A stretch of DNA of 64,000 nucleotides from Tomocerus qinae (taxonomy: Eukaryota; Arthropoda; Collembola; Entomobryomorpha; Tomoceridae). The notes below the pieces were generated by a model. It worked only from the letters and a program-made list of their open reading frames with translations, searched no databases and was not told where the DNA came from. Location: the NCBI GenBank assembly GCA_020055645.1, contig CM034547.1:51586909-51650908 (forward strand), read 5' to 3'. The position numbers were made by a program, and so were the translations under genes. Of this stretch, positions 41,701-54,490 are shown piece after piece; position 1 is the first letter of the stretch; the number at the start of each line of letters is the position of its first letter.

Positions 41701-42602
41701 CTTTACATATTAAAATGGATATGGGGTGCACTGCATCTGAAATGTAGGTTCTAAGTTCTCCTTCCTGATAGTGCACAAAGTAAGTGTGTGTAGCTAAGGT
41801 CATATACCTCAGTGAGTTCTTTCTATAAAAGTCAGGGAAATGTAATATATATTAGGCGAGCTGTTTCAAAGTAGGGAACTCCTATTATTGCCTTCAGTAA
41901 AGAAAGGGACCTCCCTGAACCATGAGAGTTTAACTTATGTTAGTTTAGGGGTAATTGGAATACATATTATGTAGATCTCTAGTACTATAAGAGTGTGTGT
42001 ATATAAAGAAGAGGTCGGCAGTTGGTGTGCCAAGAGCCAAGCCAGGTGAATGCAAATGTTGGTCTAGAGTAGAGAAAGACAGTCATGAAATGAAAGACGA
42101 CACAAGCCACGGAGCGTTTTAACGGAGAAAGCTGAGAAATGTTTTTGCTCAAGTTGGTGGAACTGTTAATGCTCCCTTGTCTCCTACTTTCTCTGTAATA
42201 TTAGTGCGACCATTTCATTGAACACGGCAGTTTCTCCGTATACTTACGGAGAGACAATCCTTATTGCCTCAACCACACCACACACCATTGCATTACAAAC
42301 AGCACTCACAATCAGCTTCCCTACAACAACAAACATGCCCTTTGTTCAATATGCAAGTTTCTTTTGCACTCGGCAAATGTAAGTAGACACGTGAAACACG
42401 AGATTGTTGCAGAACCATTCTACGCAGCTCTCTAAGATCAAGTAGTAGCAATAAGTGCACTACTTACTATTAGTATCATATTACTTTGCTCCATTTATGT
42501 GCACAAACTTCTCTTGATCTGCATGCACGAAACAAGAGGATCTTATTTCCCTCTCTTACATTAAGCAATATTTAATCAAATCAACAGTCTTTTCTCACTT
42601 AC
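38705..42602 (-). other. Proposed intron of the serine-rich protein gene
   Basis: The interval starts on the minus strand with GTAAGTGAG (42602) and ends with TATATTTCAG (38705), giving an intron of 3898 bases. It is AT-rich with only short frames. It contains a cluster of nuclear-receptor half-sites near 41111-41137. Extra small exons inside it cannot be excluded. The pairing of these two splice sites is inference from phase, consensus and the resulting signal peptide. Confidence 0.45.
41111..41139 (-). promoter_or_regulatory. Cluster of nuclear-receptor half-sites
   Basis: The plus strand contains TGACCC at 41111 and then TGACCTTGACCT at 41126-41137. On the minus strand this reads AAAGGTCAAGGTCAAG, which includes TCAAGGTCA, the extended monomer site known for the FTZ-F1/SF-1 and ERR receptor families. 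Three half-sites fall within 27 bases, in the proposed intron of the serine-rich gene. Binding is inferred from the motif only. Confidence 0.35.
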
Positions 42603-42693
42603 CATCCTGATGAACGTCTATAATTGCGCAGTCCACGTATTGGGATACCTTCCGTTTTCCCCGTCACTCCTTTTCGGTTCAGTAGTTTCTCTG
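42603..42693 (-). CDS. Proposed upstream exon coding for the initiator Met only
   Basis: The minus strand has ATG at 42605-42603 directly followed by GTAAGTGAG, a near-perfect splice donor. The base at -3 is A, a good start context, and an in-frame TAG lies five codons upstream, so this Met would be the first. Splicing to 38704 keeps phase 0 and gives M-LCPRVELVVVCLVLL, a standard signal peptide. The rest of the exon would be 5' UTR and is richer in CpG than its surroundings. CTCCTCCAG at 42702-42694 could be an acceptor, making this an internal 91-base exon; otherwise transcription starts further upstream, where a short uORF beginning near 42711 would be included. An ATG next to GTAAGT can occur by chance (a similar one exists at 6398 on the plus strand), so the link is likely but unproven. 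Confidence 0.5.
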
Positions 42694-42711
42694 CTGGAGG
42701 AGATATGTCAT

Positions 42712-45700
42712 TGAAGGTAAATAGCGTCAATTAAAGATGCTTCGTTACGTCCACACACTTCTCCTCGGATGACAAACTCACACTACGGACAGAAACGAAA
42801 ACTTTTACTTTACCAAATGTATCTATTAGCAAGGATTTCACTATAATTAACGCAATATATCTATCATGTATTTACTGCGGAGGAGTAATACGGAGCCCTG
42901 GCAAAAATTGATTTAATTACAATTCAATGTCACTTCTTCAAAGCCTGAACAACATCTAGGATTACTATTAAATACATCTATTTACGTTTCAGGAAATATT
43001 AATCTTTGACTGCATGGTACTACACTTAAATATTATACTATAGCTCCTCTGCTTTAAACTGACTACTTTCTGTATAACCGTCCTTATTAAAAATTTACCT
43101 TGAAGTTTAGTAACTCGGATTTTGCTAAACTGATATTGATTTAATGCTTCTCCTTTGAGACGTCAAATGATTATGATGTTGTTGGCAAATTATTCATCAC
43201 TATATATGACTCCATTCTTTATGGCCACTAATTAAATCCCTAATGAATAACACCTTCAGCTTAAACACTTTGCATTTCATTACTTACATTATTCTGAAGC
43301 TTCTTTATAGTTCCTGACTCATGGACAGAGAATGTACTCACCTTTATGTTCATTGGAATCGTAGTAAACTCACAAATGATGTATTAGGTTGTCAGAAATT
43401 ACGTACAACCTAACCATTAGAACTTTACCGATAGTATTAATTAAAGAATATAACACATTATTGTAGCACCTATTCAAAGATTCGACGATAGGGCAATACC
43501 TAGAAATATTATAAGATATTCGTACTCAATATTCAACAAACTTAACCTTACTTCTTTTCGGCTATTTCAAATCAGTATATGGCATTTCAGAAATTTCTGA
43601 ACACCAAAGAGTGTTACATGCCTACCTAGTATTAATTATATAATATTGACGAAAATAATTAGAAGCTAAAGGTCATTTGCTCAATGTCAGTGTGATCAAA
43701 TGAGTACTAGTTAATTACGCTATACAGGCAGAAGCACTGTAACATATTGTAAAGGAAGCATTTCTTTGTAAAACATTGCACGAGTACTGTTCAAGCTGTA
43801 GATGACAGCTGATACAATTCCAGTAGAGATTTCAGTAAAATTGTAGTTATTTTAATGTTAAATAAGAACTATACTAATAGTATAATGTTCTATACTAGTA
43901 TGCTATGAAGTATGTAAACTATTTATGCAGACCTGAAATGAGGAAATCATGTTGTGTAAAATATTAGCCTGAATTTATTTGCAACAACGATTTTAGTGCG
44001 CAATTTCATCATAACAACTTATAAATACAATGCGACACAATAGGTATACATAGGATGGAATATAGAAATCGGTGTGACGCATGAATTTAAGTAGCGAAGA
44101 CAATTGGCATTTTCTCCGAAGGTTTTGTAAATACCCCAATTTGAGCTATCTATTTGGACAATATTTGCATTAAAATTATTGACGTCTTTGGTTGGATACT
44201 AGTTTCATCATATTATACAAATATAGTATCAGCAAATGGCAAAGGCTAACAATATGAATGTACCAGATCCTATTTGTGTATTCAGAAAATGTTCAAAACT
44301 TGGTGAATTAGGAGCTTGCCTTTATATACTTAATTATAGCTATCTGTGTACATGCAAATGGCATAATGAGATAGATACTTATATTTTATTTGGAGCAGGA
44401 CTAGCAGGAGTCCCTACGAACAGTATTGTTATGTTAGAGACATACTATAATGACAGCTTCGTGAAAGATTTACATAATTGACTAAAATAACAGGTTAACT
44501 AAAATACGTCTCCATGTATTGATGGAGTGAGTCATGGAAGAGCTGTAGTTCGGAACAAAAATGTTGAATGCATAACAAAGAAGAAAAAAGAATTGCAATT
44601 ATGCAAACGATATGCATTACGTCAACCACTTATCATCTCTGATTGTTTATTTTTGTGTCTCTAGTTGCGCCTCGGGGTATACTTGGCAGTTTACTTTGTC
44701 CGCGCTGACTGTAGTTATATACTTCTCTGTCAAGTAGAGCTCTATTGTATCTACCATTTGAAAGGGACAGTAGTACAGAGTAATATATTTTCTCCGCAGG
44801 TAGTATTAGAATTTGTTGGAAGGAATATACCTTGTTTGTCATTCATTGCGTGTAAAGTATACGTCTGCTTTGCAAAATAAATATCATACTCCATAGAATG
44901 AAGCAGAGTATAATGTAGCATCATCTGTATAAATGCAGAGTGTATACAAATATCACAGTCGTTATATAGTATCATCTGCTACCTTTTATTTATAAGCAGT
45001 GTTGCTGTTAGCGTTAAAATGATTCATAAGCAATTCTAGGAAGGTCTAAGCAATGTCTAATACATCTTTTGTCCAAATGTCTAAAAAAGTGGTGTAGCTT
45101 TTCCATTTAATGAATGTTTTTCACTTAACTTTTTTTGCAAGTTGTGCTACACAGATTCAAGGAGCCAAATATCGCTCCTTCTATCAATCGATATTCTAAG
45201 ATGTTCCACGACCTTCCTTTGGATTTACATAACTAGCTAATTCTCCTTTGTCCCGTTGTCTATTCACAATATAAAACTTTGGAAAGATTCGCGCAGTGCA
45301 ACGCTAGGTGTATATTATATGCCTGCCTGTTGTTCCATGTTAGATGAAGAGTTAAGTACACGTAGAAAGTTTTCCCACTATAATGTTTTCTCTCTCGTGA
45401 ATGACTCTGAAATAGAACTAAACACAAAGGGAGGACTTATTTAGCAGCAGTATCGTCTATCTCTTTATAATGTGCTAGGTGCATTTCCCCTGCTCAAGCG
45501 CATCTTACGATAAGCCCTTCCGCAATAATAATTCAAACGAAATGTCATAAACTGACAAATGTTTCTTTCCGAGAAAAATTCAAGTATTACAGGCTCAACT
45601 TTAACTCTTTCAAGCTTTAGCTAAAGAAGTGCAGGAAGTAAGCTATACAATGCACAACTCTTTATGAAACAAGGCAACATGCAATAAGGATCAAAATGAA

Positions 45701-46760
45701 AAGAATTGCAGTACAAATGCTTAGCAATTAAAATTACTAGGCATCTATTTCGGTTACTTTTAAAGATGAATATGGCATGCATAGTAATAGTGCTTACAAT
45801 GCATAAATTCACTAAATGACATAAATAGCAGTATTACCACATATATTCTTATAATTTTTTAAAAATCATGAGTATAATATACTTACAAGAAAATGAAGGA
45901 TGGAGTGTAATTGCATGCGAAAATTATTCATTTTCTGTAACATTAAGTAAATTTTTTATTTAAGCTAAACTATTTAGCATAAGCAAAGAACGGCTGGATT
46001 GAATAATGCAGTGTTTATTGCGAGGGTATAATCTAGCAGCTCAATATGCTAATTGATTGACAATAAAACCAGTGATGGAAGAGAATTAGTCAGCATCGAC
46101 ATGCAAATTGAATTAGACCAAAGGTTAGTCACTGTTTTGAATAAACATTTCTTGTGAATCAAAATATGTTGTAGTTCTCCAGAGAATGTTCATATACTAA
46201 GTATCTGTAACAATAACGGCAGGATACACTTTAATTTGCACGCTTGAATATTATTTGAAGTACTATGAATGTTAAACAATTCTATTAGGCATGATTTGCA
46301 GAGGCTTTATTCATGTATCTTTCCAGTTGCTCATTTTGAGCATGCAATGTAATGGTACATTTGCAATAAGCGGAAAGTTGTATTGTAATTGTATCCAAGC
46401 AGGTATTTTGCTTAAGGCTGCTGTAAAGTAACGTAACAGTAAGCTTCCAGCCTTCCAGCTCCCTTATTGACCAAGCACAAGCGGTGGCTTAGGGAAGTTT
46501 TTTTTATGAAGCAAGCTGTTAACTTCTGTTTTTACTATAGAATATTGGATAGAATATATTATAACCTGGTCTTAGGTTTGCTAATAACTTGTTAGGAAAG
46601 AATGTTTAAAGTAAAGTTAGAGTTAGAGGACCAGTTGGTTAATATCAAATGATATTTGTTTACATTGGTATAAGTATTACCTACAGATATGATATGTTAT
46701 AGTAAACGTAATTCTGAACTTTAGAAGGGACAGTAATATCTATTTGATATATATCAAGGC
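42712..46760. other. AT-rich intergenic or intronic sequence
   Basis: No gene can be supported. The 81-codon frame at 44236-44481 (plus) has an ATG in good context but no recognised domain, signal peptide or repeats, and its length is ordinary for chance. The left end may contain promoter or further 5' UTR sequence of the serine-rich gene. Confidence 0.45.
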
Positions 46761-46816
46761 TCATTCGATGTTATCCGATTTCATCTGATTTCATCCAATT
46801 CATCCAGTTTCATCGA
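46761..46816. repeat. Imperfect 10-bp tandem repeat
   Basis: About five to six units of the form (T)CATCNGATTT follow one another: TCATTCGATG, TTATCCGATT, TCATCTGATT, TCATCCAATT, CATCCAGTTT, CATCGAGT. The period is 10, with one shorter unit. It is a small diverged minisatellite without coding features. Confidence 0.75.
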
Positions 46817-47385
46817 GTACCATTTGCATTTTTCGAAAACAAATTCTGCCGAATTGGTCTAAATTCGTGCATATTGTTCTACGACTTTAGTAATAAATAA
46901 ATAGCTGCAATAGAATAAACAATTGAGAGATTTGTATGATGAAGTCCTGCAACTTAAATATGACGAAATACTGTGACGCGAATACATGAGAAAAGCAAAG
47001 TGCTGGTTACAAAAAGGGTAATGATTTAAAACCGGGAAACAGAAAGACATATTGATAGATGGTAGCTGTACATTCTAATATAATCTTTATATAAATTATG
47101 CCTAAACCGTAACTGTGAATGAACAAGAAATCGATTATATAGTCATTTCCTTAATTGGATAATTAACTATCACTCTCAAGATTCATTTAATAGGTTGTGG
47201 TTAAAGAAAGTGCTTCTGATACATCAGGATGCACATACTGTCACTACAACACGAATATCGAATAAGGCTCCTTATTCTCTATTCTAAACTTAATTCCTAA
47301 TAGGCATAGCATTTATTGATGCAAATGGGAATAAAGGAAACAGGAAAAGACAGAGGGATATAACACATTTCTTACTAGAAATAAG

Positions 47386-47402
47386 CCCGTCCTACGGACG
47401 GG
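47386..47402. other. Perfect hairpin CCCGTCC-TAC-GGACGGG
   Basis: A 7-bp perfect GC-rich stem with a 3-base loop stands out in AT-rich DNA, preceded by AG. A hairpin of the same geometry, also preceded by a nearby AGCCCGT, lies at 53216. Such hairpins occur near the ends of some transposons (Helitron-type elements, for example), but no CTRR end or coding remnant confirms it here. Confidence 0.45.
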
Positions 47403-47980
47403 GAATAATATAAAGTTATCAAATCAACATAACAACAGTGTACAAAATTCAACTTCATTTAGCAAAACAGTGAAATGTTTTCTACAGTGAAATGTTTGAA
47501 GTCGTTTCATCAGCGCCGGATTGTCATAATAATATCATTCATTTCATGCACATATTAACCCCTTAAGTTTAAATGGCCCCTGAAAAGAATGTGTTATTGA
47601 GGATTGACGGATGATAATGATAATATGGATTGTCCAAAAATTATATTATTTTATGTGAGTTCCTGCCTGCTAGGGTGTTAATTTTGTGCACTAAAAGATG
47701 TTAACTACTATGATCAGTAATGATTATGCAAGTAGATTAATCGCAAACAAAAAGCACTTATTAACTACTGCAAAAACTATATTAATTTCAAATTAAAATA
47801 TTGAAATTGTCAGACAAACAATTTTACACCTTATTTCTAGGCACAAACAAGCGGAACTAATTTTGAAATGAGATTTTCTCAACTACTAAGATAATAATAT
47901 TGTCATGCGCATGCACAAACAAATTGATACAATATAATAAATTTCTATTGGCTACAAGAATATTAGACTACATTTAACAG

Positions 47981-48163
47981 CCCCGTTATTTTAAATTACC
48001 CCGTCATTTTAAATAACATATTTATTGCCCGTCATTTTAAATAACCTCGTCATTTTAAATAGCTTAGTTATTGCCATCATTTTAAATAACCCCGCCATTT
48101 TAATAACTCGGTCATTTTAATAACCCTGTTATTTAAATAACCTCATTATTTTAATCAACCCCG
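47981..48163. repeat. Tandem array of about 18-bp units
   Basis: About nine imperfect copies of CCCGTCATTTTAAATAAC lie head to tail, with two short insertions (ATATTTATTG-like) between units. The copies vary mainly in the first five bases and in the length of the T/A run. No protein frame is maintained. It is an internal minisatellite, possibly part of a transposon spanning roughly 47.38-48.65 kb. Confidence 0.85.
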
Positions 48164-48483
48164 AGGTTTTTCCCTTGTGTTTTAATCAATCTTGACCACA
48201 TATATGTGTAAATTGTCCCAATTATTTTAAGTCATGAATGATTTGACAGACACTCTGACATGAAAGATGGAAAGTACCAAAAAAAATCTATTTTAGTTTC
48301 ACTTTGTTCATTGACACAACTACTGTCCATTTTTATGCTCCTCGCAATCACAACAAAGCACTACAGTCTGCGCCACCTATGCGATTCTGTGCTAGGCATT
48401 CTGTGCCCAGGCTCCTTATACATATAAAGTTTTCAAATAATTTAAAACATTTTTGAAAACAAAAAATTAAAAAACGAAGCTCA

Positions 48484-48506
48484 AGAGGCTCTAAGTTTGA
48501 GCCTCT
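48484..48506. other. Hairpin AGAGGCTC / GAGCCTCT
   Basis: A perfect 8-bp inverted repeat with a 7-base loop. It sits 320 bases after the 18-bp array, in sequence of distinct texture (short runs of purine-rich, stop-rich text typical of decayed mobile DNA). Function is unknown; transposon terminal structure is one possibility. Confidence 0.4.
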
Positions 48507-48659
48507 CGTGAACATAATTTCCTAAAACATAAAACGATTTCTATGAAACCGAGCGTTATGAAAATGATCATTTAGGTTTCCGAGTATGCGATGAACATGT
48601 AGTAAAATTTCAAAGAAATCTAACGCTAATTAGTTTTACTTGAATTACTAATATTATAG

Positions 48660-51600
48660 TGATAAGCTCCTACGCAATCTTCGAAGCTCAGGTATAGGTA
48701 ACCTGTGTGTCATATATCTCCTTGTGTATTGAGGTAGACTTACAGGTTCCTCCAAAATGTGATTTAATTTGGCGGAGTTGTTAAACGAATCGGGGAAGAT
48801 CATTATTTTAAATACTACACCATTAGAAATATTTGATGAACAACAACCACACATACTGAAGAGTTTCAATATTCTAAAGCAAATGACATGACCAATTAAC
48901 AAAGAAATCTGGCGACTCTAGTCTCCATTAAAGGCAATAATATCACTATATAATTGGAAATAACTCTTCCAGAGCATTGGAAAACGTTATTGTCACTGAT
49001 GATTTCATGTACTTGTTTAAAGTTGCAGACTTTAATTTGGCTTATGACGGCTGACTAAATTACGGACGCTTAGGGTAGTTAACATGGTGGTCGAATAGTA
49101 AGTGTGCTCTGCATTATTAAATGAGAACAGTTCTTTTGTTCTAAGAAGTTTATTCTAGAATGATAAGGAATGTACTTTGTATGGTCATTTCTTGTCATTA
49201 GAGGTATGACTTTTTCAGATAGGTACTGAGTGTTTTGAAGGTGGTTGCAGCTTATTTAAACAGATTTAGGGAGTTAAGTATTGCACAAACTTAAGGAGGG
49301 GTTCAGGGTTTGTTATGGGCACTCAGAGAGTACAGGGAAACAACGATTTGTAACCCAGTTGCTCTTTGATTGGTCAAATTTTCTGCGAAAATCCGATTTA
49401 TATTTACAAATTAAACAGAGGATGTAATTGATTGTTTTTAGTCGACAAGCAGTCGATGAAAACTCTAATAGCATTTACTATTACTACACTGTATTTTGTT
49501 GGCAACTTTTTTCCAGCAGTTGAAGAAAAAATCCGGCCTTGTCATATGTGTGTTGGAGGATTTTACTAATGCTCTCAGTGTGTCCATCAGTAGCACCTCT
49601 CCTTAAACACAATGCTTAGTTGAGAAGCAGAATTGAAAATAGATTATTTTCAGCTTATTTAATCTACACGAATTAGCTTCGTGTACATTCAAACTGTTGA
49701 GTGTTGACGTTGACTCATTCATATGCAATTTCATAAATAAGTATTCCAATGATCTTTACTCCGACTTGACATGCTATATGCCATACTAGTGGCTGCCATT
49801 GAATAATGGTAAACAATTTTAGAGTGCTGAAACAGCGAAGAAGCGGCTACCAAAATTCCAACTCTAGTACCAGATAAGGTAATCATGATTAATGGTCTCT
49901 GAAGGGAAATTAAATATTTTCGTTTTTCTATGTGCCCCTTTTAAACTGATCACATTCCAAATGGTTAGCAAATGTTGTTATTTGTTGCATAGTACAATAT
50001 GTGGAGCAATTAATTAAACAGATTTTCAGGCTACAAAATGTGGTTCAATTTCCTGAGTACCTTTCATATCTACTATCCATTGAATTTTCAAACACAAGAG
50101 TAGACAGGTATTAGAGAGAATTTTATCGTACACACACACAGGACCTGTAATCAGCTTACTTCGAGCACTGAGCCGGATATTTTTATTTGTACTATACTGC
50201 AGTCAGTCTGTGGGTATTAAATAAACAAAACCATTTTGACCTTCAAAGCGATAATGAATGTTTTATACTCTAATAAACGTGACTATATGAATTTATAATG
50301 AATTCTTTTGCTTTCACTACCAAATCCTTCCAACTTTTATGGAACTCATTAGTAGGTAATTATAATTCGACAGAGAAGGATTTATATTTAGTTTTCTACG
50401 CAAAGCAAAGTCTAATTTCAACCATTCAACATCAGAGTTGTCCTATTTCTGTACAAAGCAATGCGAATTAGGAAATGAACAGAGACGCAGATGAAAAGAA
50501 AAACTTTTTGGAATTCCTCTTGGTTAATGCCAGCTAATTACTATTATATGTAAAACAAGTTTGTGGTGTACTATTTAATTAATATGCATTTTTAGAACGG
50601 AAATTACATTTTGATTGGCACATACAGACTTTGCAAATGTTGTGTCTATGAATGAATTCTATTAATGTATTGTATTGCATGAAAACATTTTGTTGTGTAA
50701 ATAGATCATGGTCATGTCTATAATCCATGTCTGCTCTAAGTGGTAAATGTATACAGTGGGTAGAAGTAGAAACAATAATAAAGCCTATGTTTTTGGGGAT
50801 AGGCCATTTTATGTAGGGTGTAGAAAGTTGGTAGAATTTGATTAGACTTAAGACATGTAACTTATTGTTAGATGTTAGTTAGAGGTAGGGAATTCATTGA
50901 GGAGAGAAAAGAGGGGATTATCGTTTGCTGACAAGTGTGAGACAAACAAAAGTAACAATTGAATTAGAAAAGTGTTGAAACTTCATATCAGCAGTCATGC
51001 AACTCTGAATTTTCTCTATAAAAAATAAGTTCGTTTAGCAGGGAATGGGAGTGTGAAAGGATTTTGGTAATTTTCCGTGTTCTTTCCCTTTCGTGATGGA
51101 TTTGTTTTCGTGTGTGCAAAGAAGATTTGATTGCAGTAGTTCCCTCAGTTTTTTTCGGCTGGCTGATGCAGTGTGAAGATATCTTGAATGACTGTAAAGC
51201 AAATACATTCGAACAAAAACCTTTCATGTCCTATTACCTATTCTGCTATTATACCACTACTGGCTAACTTATAATATGGTAGAATAGTAGTAATATATAC
51301 CATTGTTAAAGTTTCTGTTATCCTGCATTTACTGGACTCATATAAACATACATTAAATACATTCATAACTGACTAGTAGACAAAACCGTATTTCTATTAT
51401 TAGCATCCGGCTCGTTTTCACAAAATTCCCCCAATGGCTATTTTTGAAAATAATAATCTTAGGCAGTTATTACGTTGTGTTGAAAAAAGGCTATTTATAG
51501 TAACCGATTAAAGAAATTAAGGGTTGAAGATTGGACTGAAAATCTTTCTGGCACCTTTTAGTTGTGTGTTGAAAAGTGGGCGTTGAAGTTGAAGCCAAGG

Positions 51601-53170
51601 TGCTCTTCAGTTAAGAAAGAAGCTGTTAATAAAGTAAATACGGCAGGGAAGTCGTTTGCTGTGGTCCAATTTGTTTTTAAGTACCCATAGTACATTCTAT
51701 TGTGTTATGTAGTACAGATAAAGTTATAGTATATAGACTACAGTACACTAATGTTGTATAATAGAATGTTCCCCATGACATTACATGTAGTATGTAGTAG
51801 AGTTACATAAGTGTATACGATATAAAATTCTACCTAATTGACTGAATTGGAGATCAAAGTGAAAGAAGGGGAGAATAGTTTTGGTGAAAGGACTGTTGCT
51901 CCTGTGTAGTAGAAGAGTATTGCTGAATAGCGAATAAAACAACAGCAACAAAATAAAACATTTGTTTAGGAGAAAGTTTCACTTGTTACGAAAGATAAAA
52001 TGTATTAAAGAACGATTCTTTTCATATCCAATATAATTGCATTATTTATGAACCACTGAACGACATTTCATATAATGAAGGTCAGGTAGGAAGAACGTGC
52101 TTGGTATATAGCCTTGTATTCTCACCGTTTCGCCCAATATGACATAACAAGTTTTTCTCATTACATTTATTTCTATTAAAAGTGAGAGATTGTTCATAAG
52201 TAGGCCTATATAGAGTAAGTATAGTATTTTCTAAGGGAGATGTTAAGAAAAACTTTAACAGTTCGATTGGAGGAGATGGGATGCTGTGTGTTATGGATGG
52301 CTGTAGCTAAGTGAAAAAAAGTAGATATCATCGTGAAAAGGAGAGAGAAGGAGTGAAATTGAGAATAAGAGAAGTATAAGTAATGTAGGAGGTAAGAGAC
52401 CCAGCTGGAGAAAGAAGCATGATGCAGTAATTGAGAGAATAAATGGTAGCTTCATGCATCATCAGAAATGTATAGGGCGCGTTTTATTAGCCGTGTATTG
52501 CGTGTTCAACATCGAGATTAGTTTTCACACTTCCATGAACTCAGTTCTCGTTCCCGTTCTCAGTTTAGCTCACAATCAACATGAGTCGACCTACAAGAGG
52601 TTCTTTCTTACATAGAAATACTGAATTACTGCACTCCTCCTGCCTTCTCTCTACCATTATTCTGCCCCGTGTTTGTGTGTACTCATAGATACATCCTATT
52701 CTGTATAGGAAATCTCCTTTCCTCTCTTCAGACTCACAACTCCAGTCATCATCAGTTTCGTTTACTCAAGTTCAGCAGTGCGGGCTTCCACTTTCTCCTA
52801 ACCTTCCTACCTAATTGTTGGTACACAGTACCAATGCAAAGAACAATTTTTCCTCTACACTCCATCAATTCTCCTTCCTTTCAACTTACTCCTACAAATA
52901 AGTAGCTAATGCACATCATTCTCCATTTAATCCTCCTATTACAGCATAGATATCTGCTTATTAACCAAATCCAAAGCTCTTTAAACCTTGTTAGGTACAA
53001 ATCTCACATATGGACTGGGGAGAAATTAGTTAGAGAACAAGTCTGTCAGGAAATTAAAAAAAGTAAAAAGAATCCCATTCTATCTGTATTTGGTGTTTCA
53101 AATTAGTATATTTATATCAATAGATGAAGTAGGGATGATGACCTAGAAAAGTTAATTATCAAGTACTCAT
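48660..53170. other. AT-rich intergenic sequence
   Basis: Open frames here are under 85 codons, and none shows splice framing, domains or repeats. No RNA gene or mobile element was recognised. Confidence 0.5.
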
Positions 53171-53215
53171 GCTACGCCTAACACGAAATATTGTAGTAAC
53201 GAGCCCGTTCTCGAC

Positions 53216-53232
53216 CCGTGACTTCGTCACGG
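53216..53232. other. Perfect hairpin CCGTGAC-TTC-GTCACGG
   Basis: A 7-bp stem with a 3-base loop, just after AGCCCGTTCTCGAC. The geometry and the nearby AGCCCGT resemble the hairpin at 47386. It lies about 110 bases before the minisatellite block and could mark one end of the composite repeat region. Confidence 0.45.
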
Positions 53233-53339
53233 TAGCAATTGTTCGAAAATCTTTATTCATAAAATAGAAATTAATAGTAAAGTTAACAGGAAACCAAAAA
53301 TTAATATTTTCCAACCAACATATCTACCTAACCAATTAT

Positions 53340-54490
53340 AAATATCTTTGATGTAGTCTCCTACTTCCCAACCTATCCGCCAACCCAAAAAAATAGTTTT
53401 AAAAGCTCCACTTAATCTCCACTTTCCAACGCATTGACTTCCCTAACAAAAAGTAATTTCTATTTGCTAAATGGTGTCTCCACTTCTTCACACAATGCCC
53501 TCCCCCAGACCAAAGTTCTATGTATGCTCGATTCCCTACCAAATCCTCCAATCTACAAAATACTTGTTTTGAGCTCCATGCTATTTTCTTATCCATTTTC
53601 CAAAACTACTACCAGCTACCAATGAATCAGTTTCATGTAGGCCCCAACTCGCACCCAAAATTTTATTAGTTCGGTAAACGTGTTTATATATCCAGGTTAT
53701 CCCCACCTCCTAACCCTCCCTAATTTAGTAAGATCAACGAATTTTTTAGCTCTGCTCTCCAGTCCCTCCCCCCAAATATAAAAATTTAACCAGCCTCATA
53801 CATTTTCCATGTGATATCTGCCCTTCTTTTCTCCACTAAAAACAAAAAAATTATATTACAGATCCGTTTCGCCCTCCATAACCATTTCCCACGCACGCTT
53901 CCCATAAAAGTTTTTCAATATGTTATATTAAAATTGTTCTTACTTTGGCCCAAGAACTGGATTAATGTGGATCCCAAAACTACACATTTTATGTCTTTTT
54001 CATTGTTCGACTAAATGAATAAGAGCAATTTTTTTACAACAAAATATAAGTTTCATGTAGCCTCCAATTTTCACCAACTTTCCCCTATTAAAATATATTT
54101 CTATTATTCTCTATATCTTATATTATTGTATTGTCTCTGCTTCACTATTTATTCCCCTCCTACTAAACAAAAAAAACAATTTTACTTACTTTTCCCTAAG
54201 TTAAAATAATATCAGCTTCAGGCTAATGTCTCCACCTTCCCCATCCCTCCCGCTAATTTTATCAGCTCCCTACTATCTTCAGCTCCCACCAATTTTCTTC
54301 ACTCTAAATAATTTTTATCAGTTTCAGGTGGATTCAACTCCTCAAAACCTAACCCTCAAACCAAAAAATTATTTTATCAGCTCCACGTATTCCCCATTTT
54401 TCTACACATTCCTTCCCATGACCAAAATACGTTTTTAGTCCCCATTTCCCCACCCATATTCCTCTCACAACCCAAAAAATATTTTTATTA
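53340..54490. repeat. Diverged left part of the 63-bp minisatellite
   Basis: Recognisable but degenerate copies of the unit seen at 54491-55093 recur here about every 60 bases: AGCTCCA..., TCTCCACTT..., C-rich run, A-rich run. Examples begin near 53405, 53470 and 54380. The plus strand is strongly pyrimidine-rich. Open frames of 60-70 codons in this stretch are consequences of that bias. Confidence 0.65.

Noticed and set aside
44236..44481. 81-codon plus-strand frame
   Set aside because: Length is ordinary for chance; no domain, signal peptide or splice framing.
47490..47530. CTGATGA on the minus strand near the 47386 hairpin, as a hammerhead ribozyme core
   Set aside because: The GAAA partner and the required helices are not in the right places.
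47981..48163. CRISPR-like array
   Set aside because: Units are directly adjacent and diverged, without unique spacers of constant length, in a eukaryotic context.
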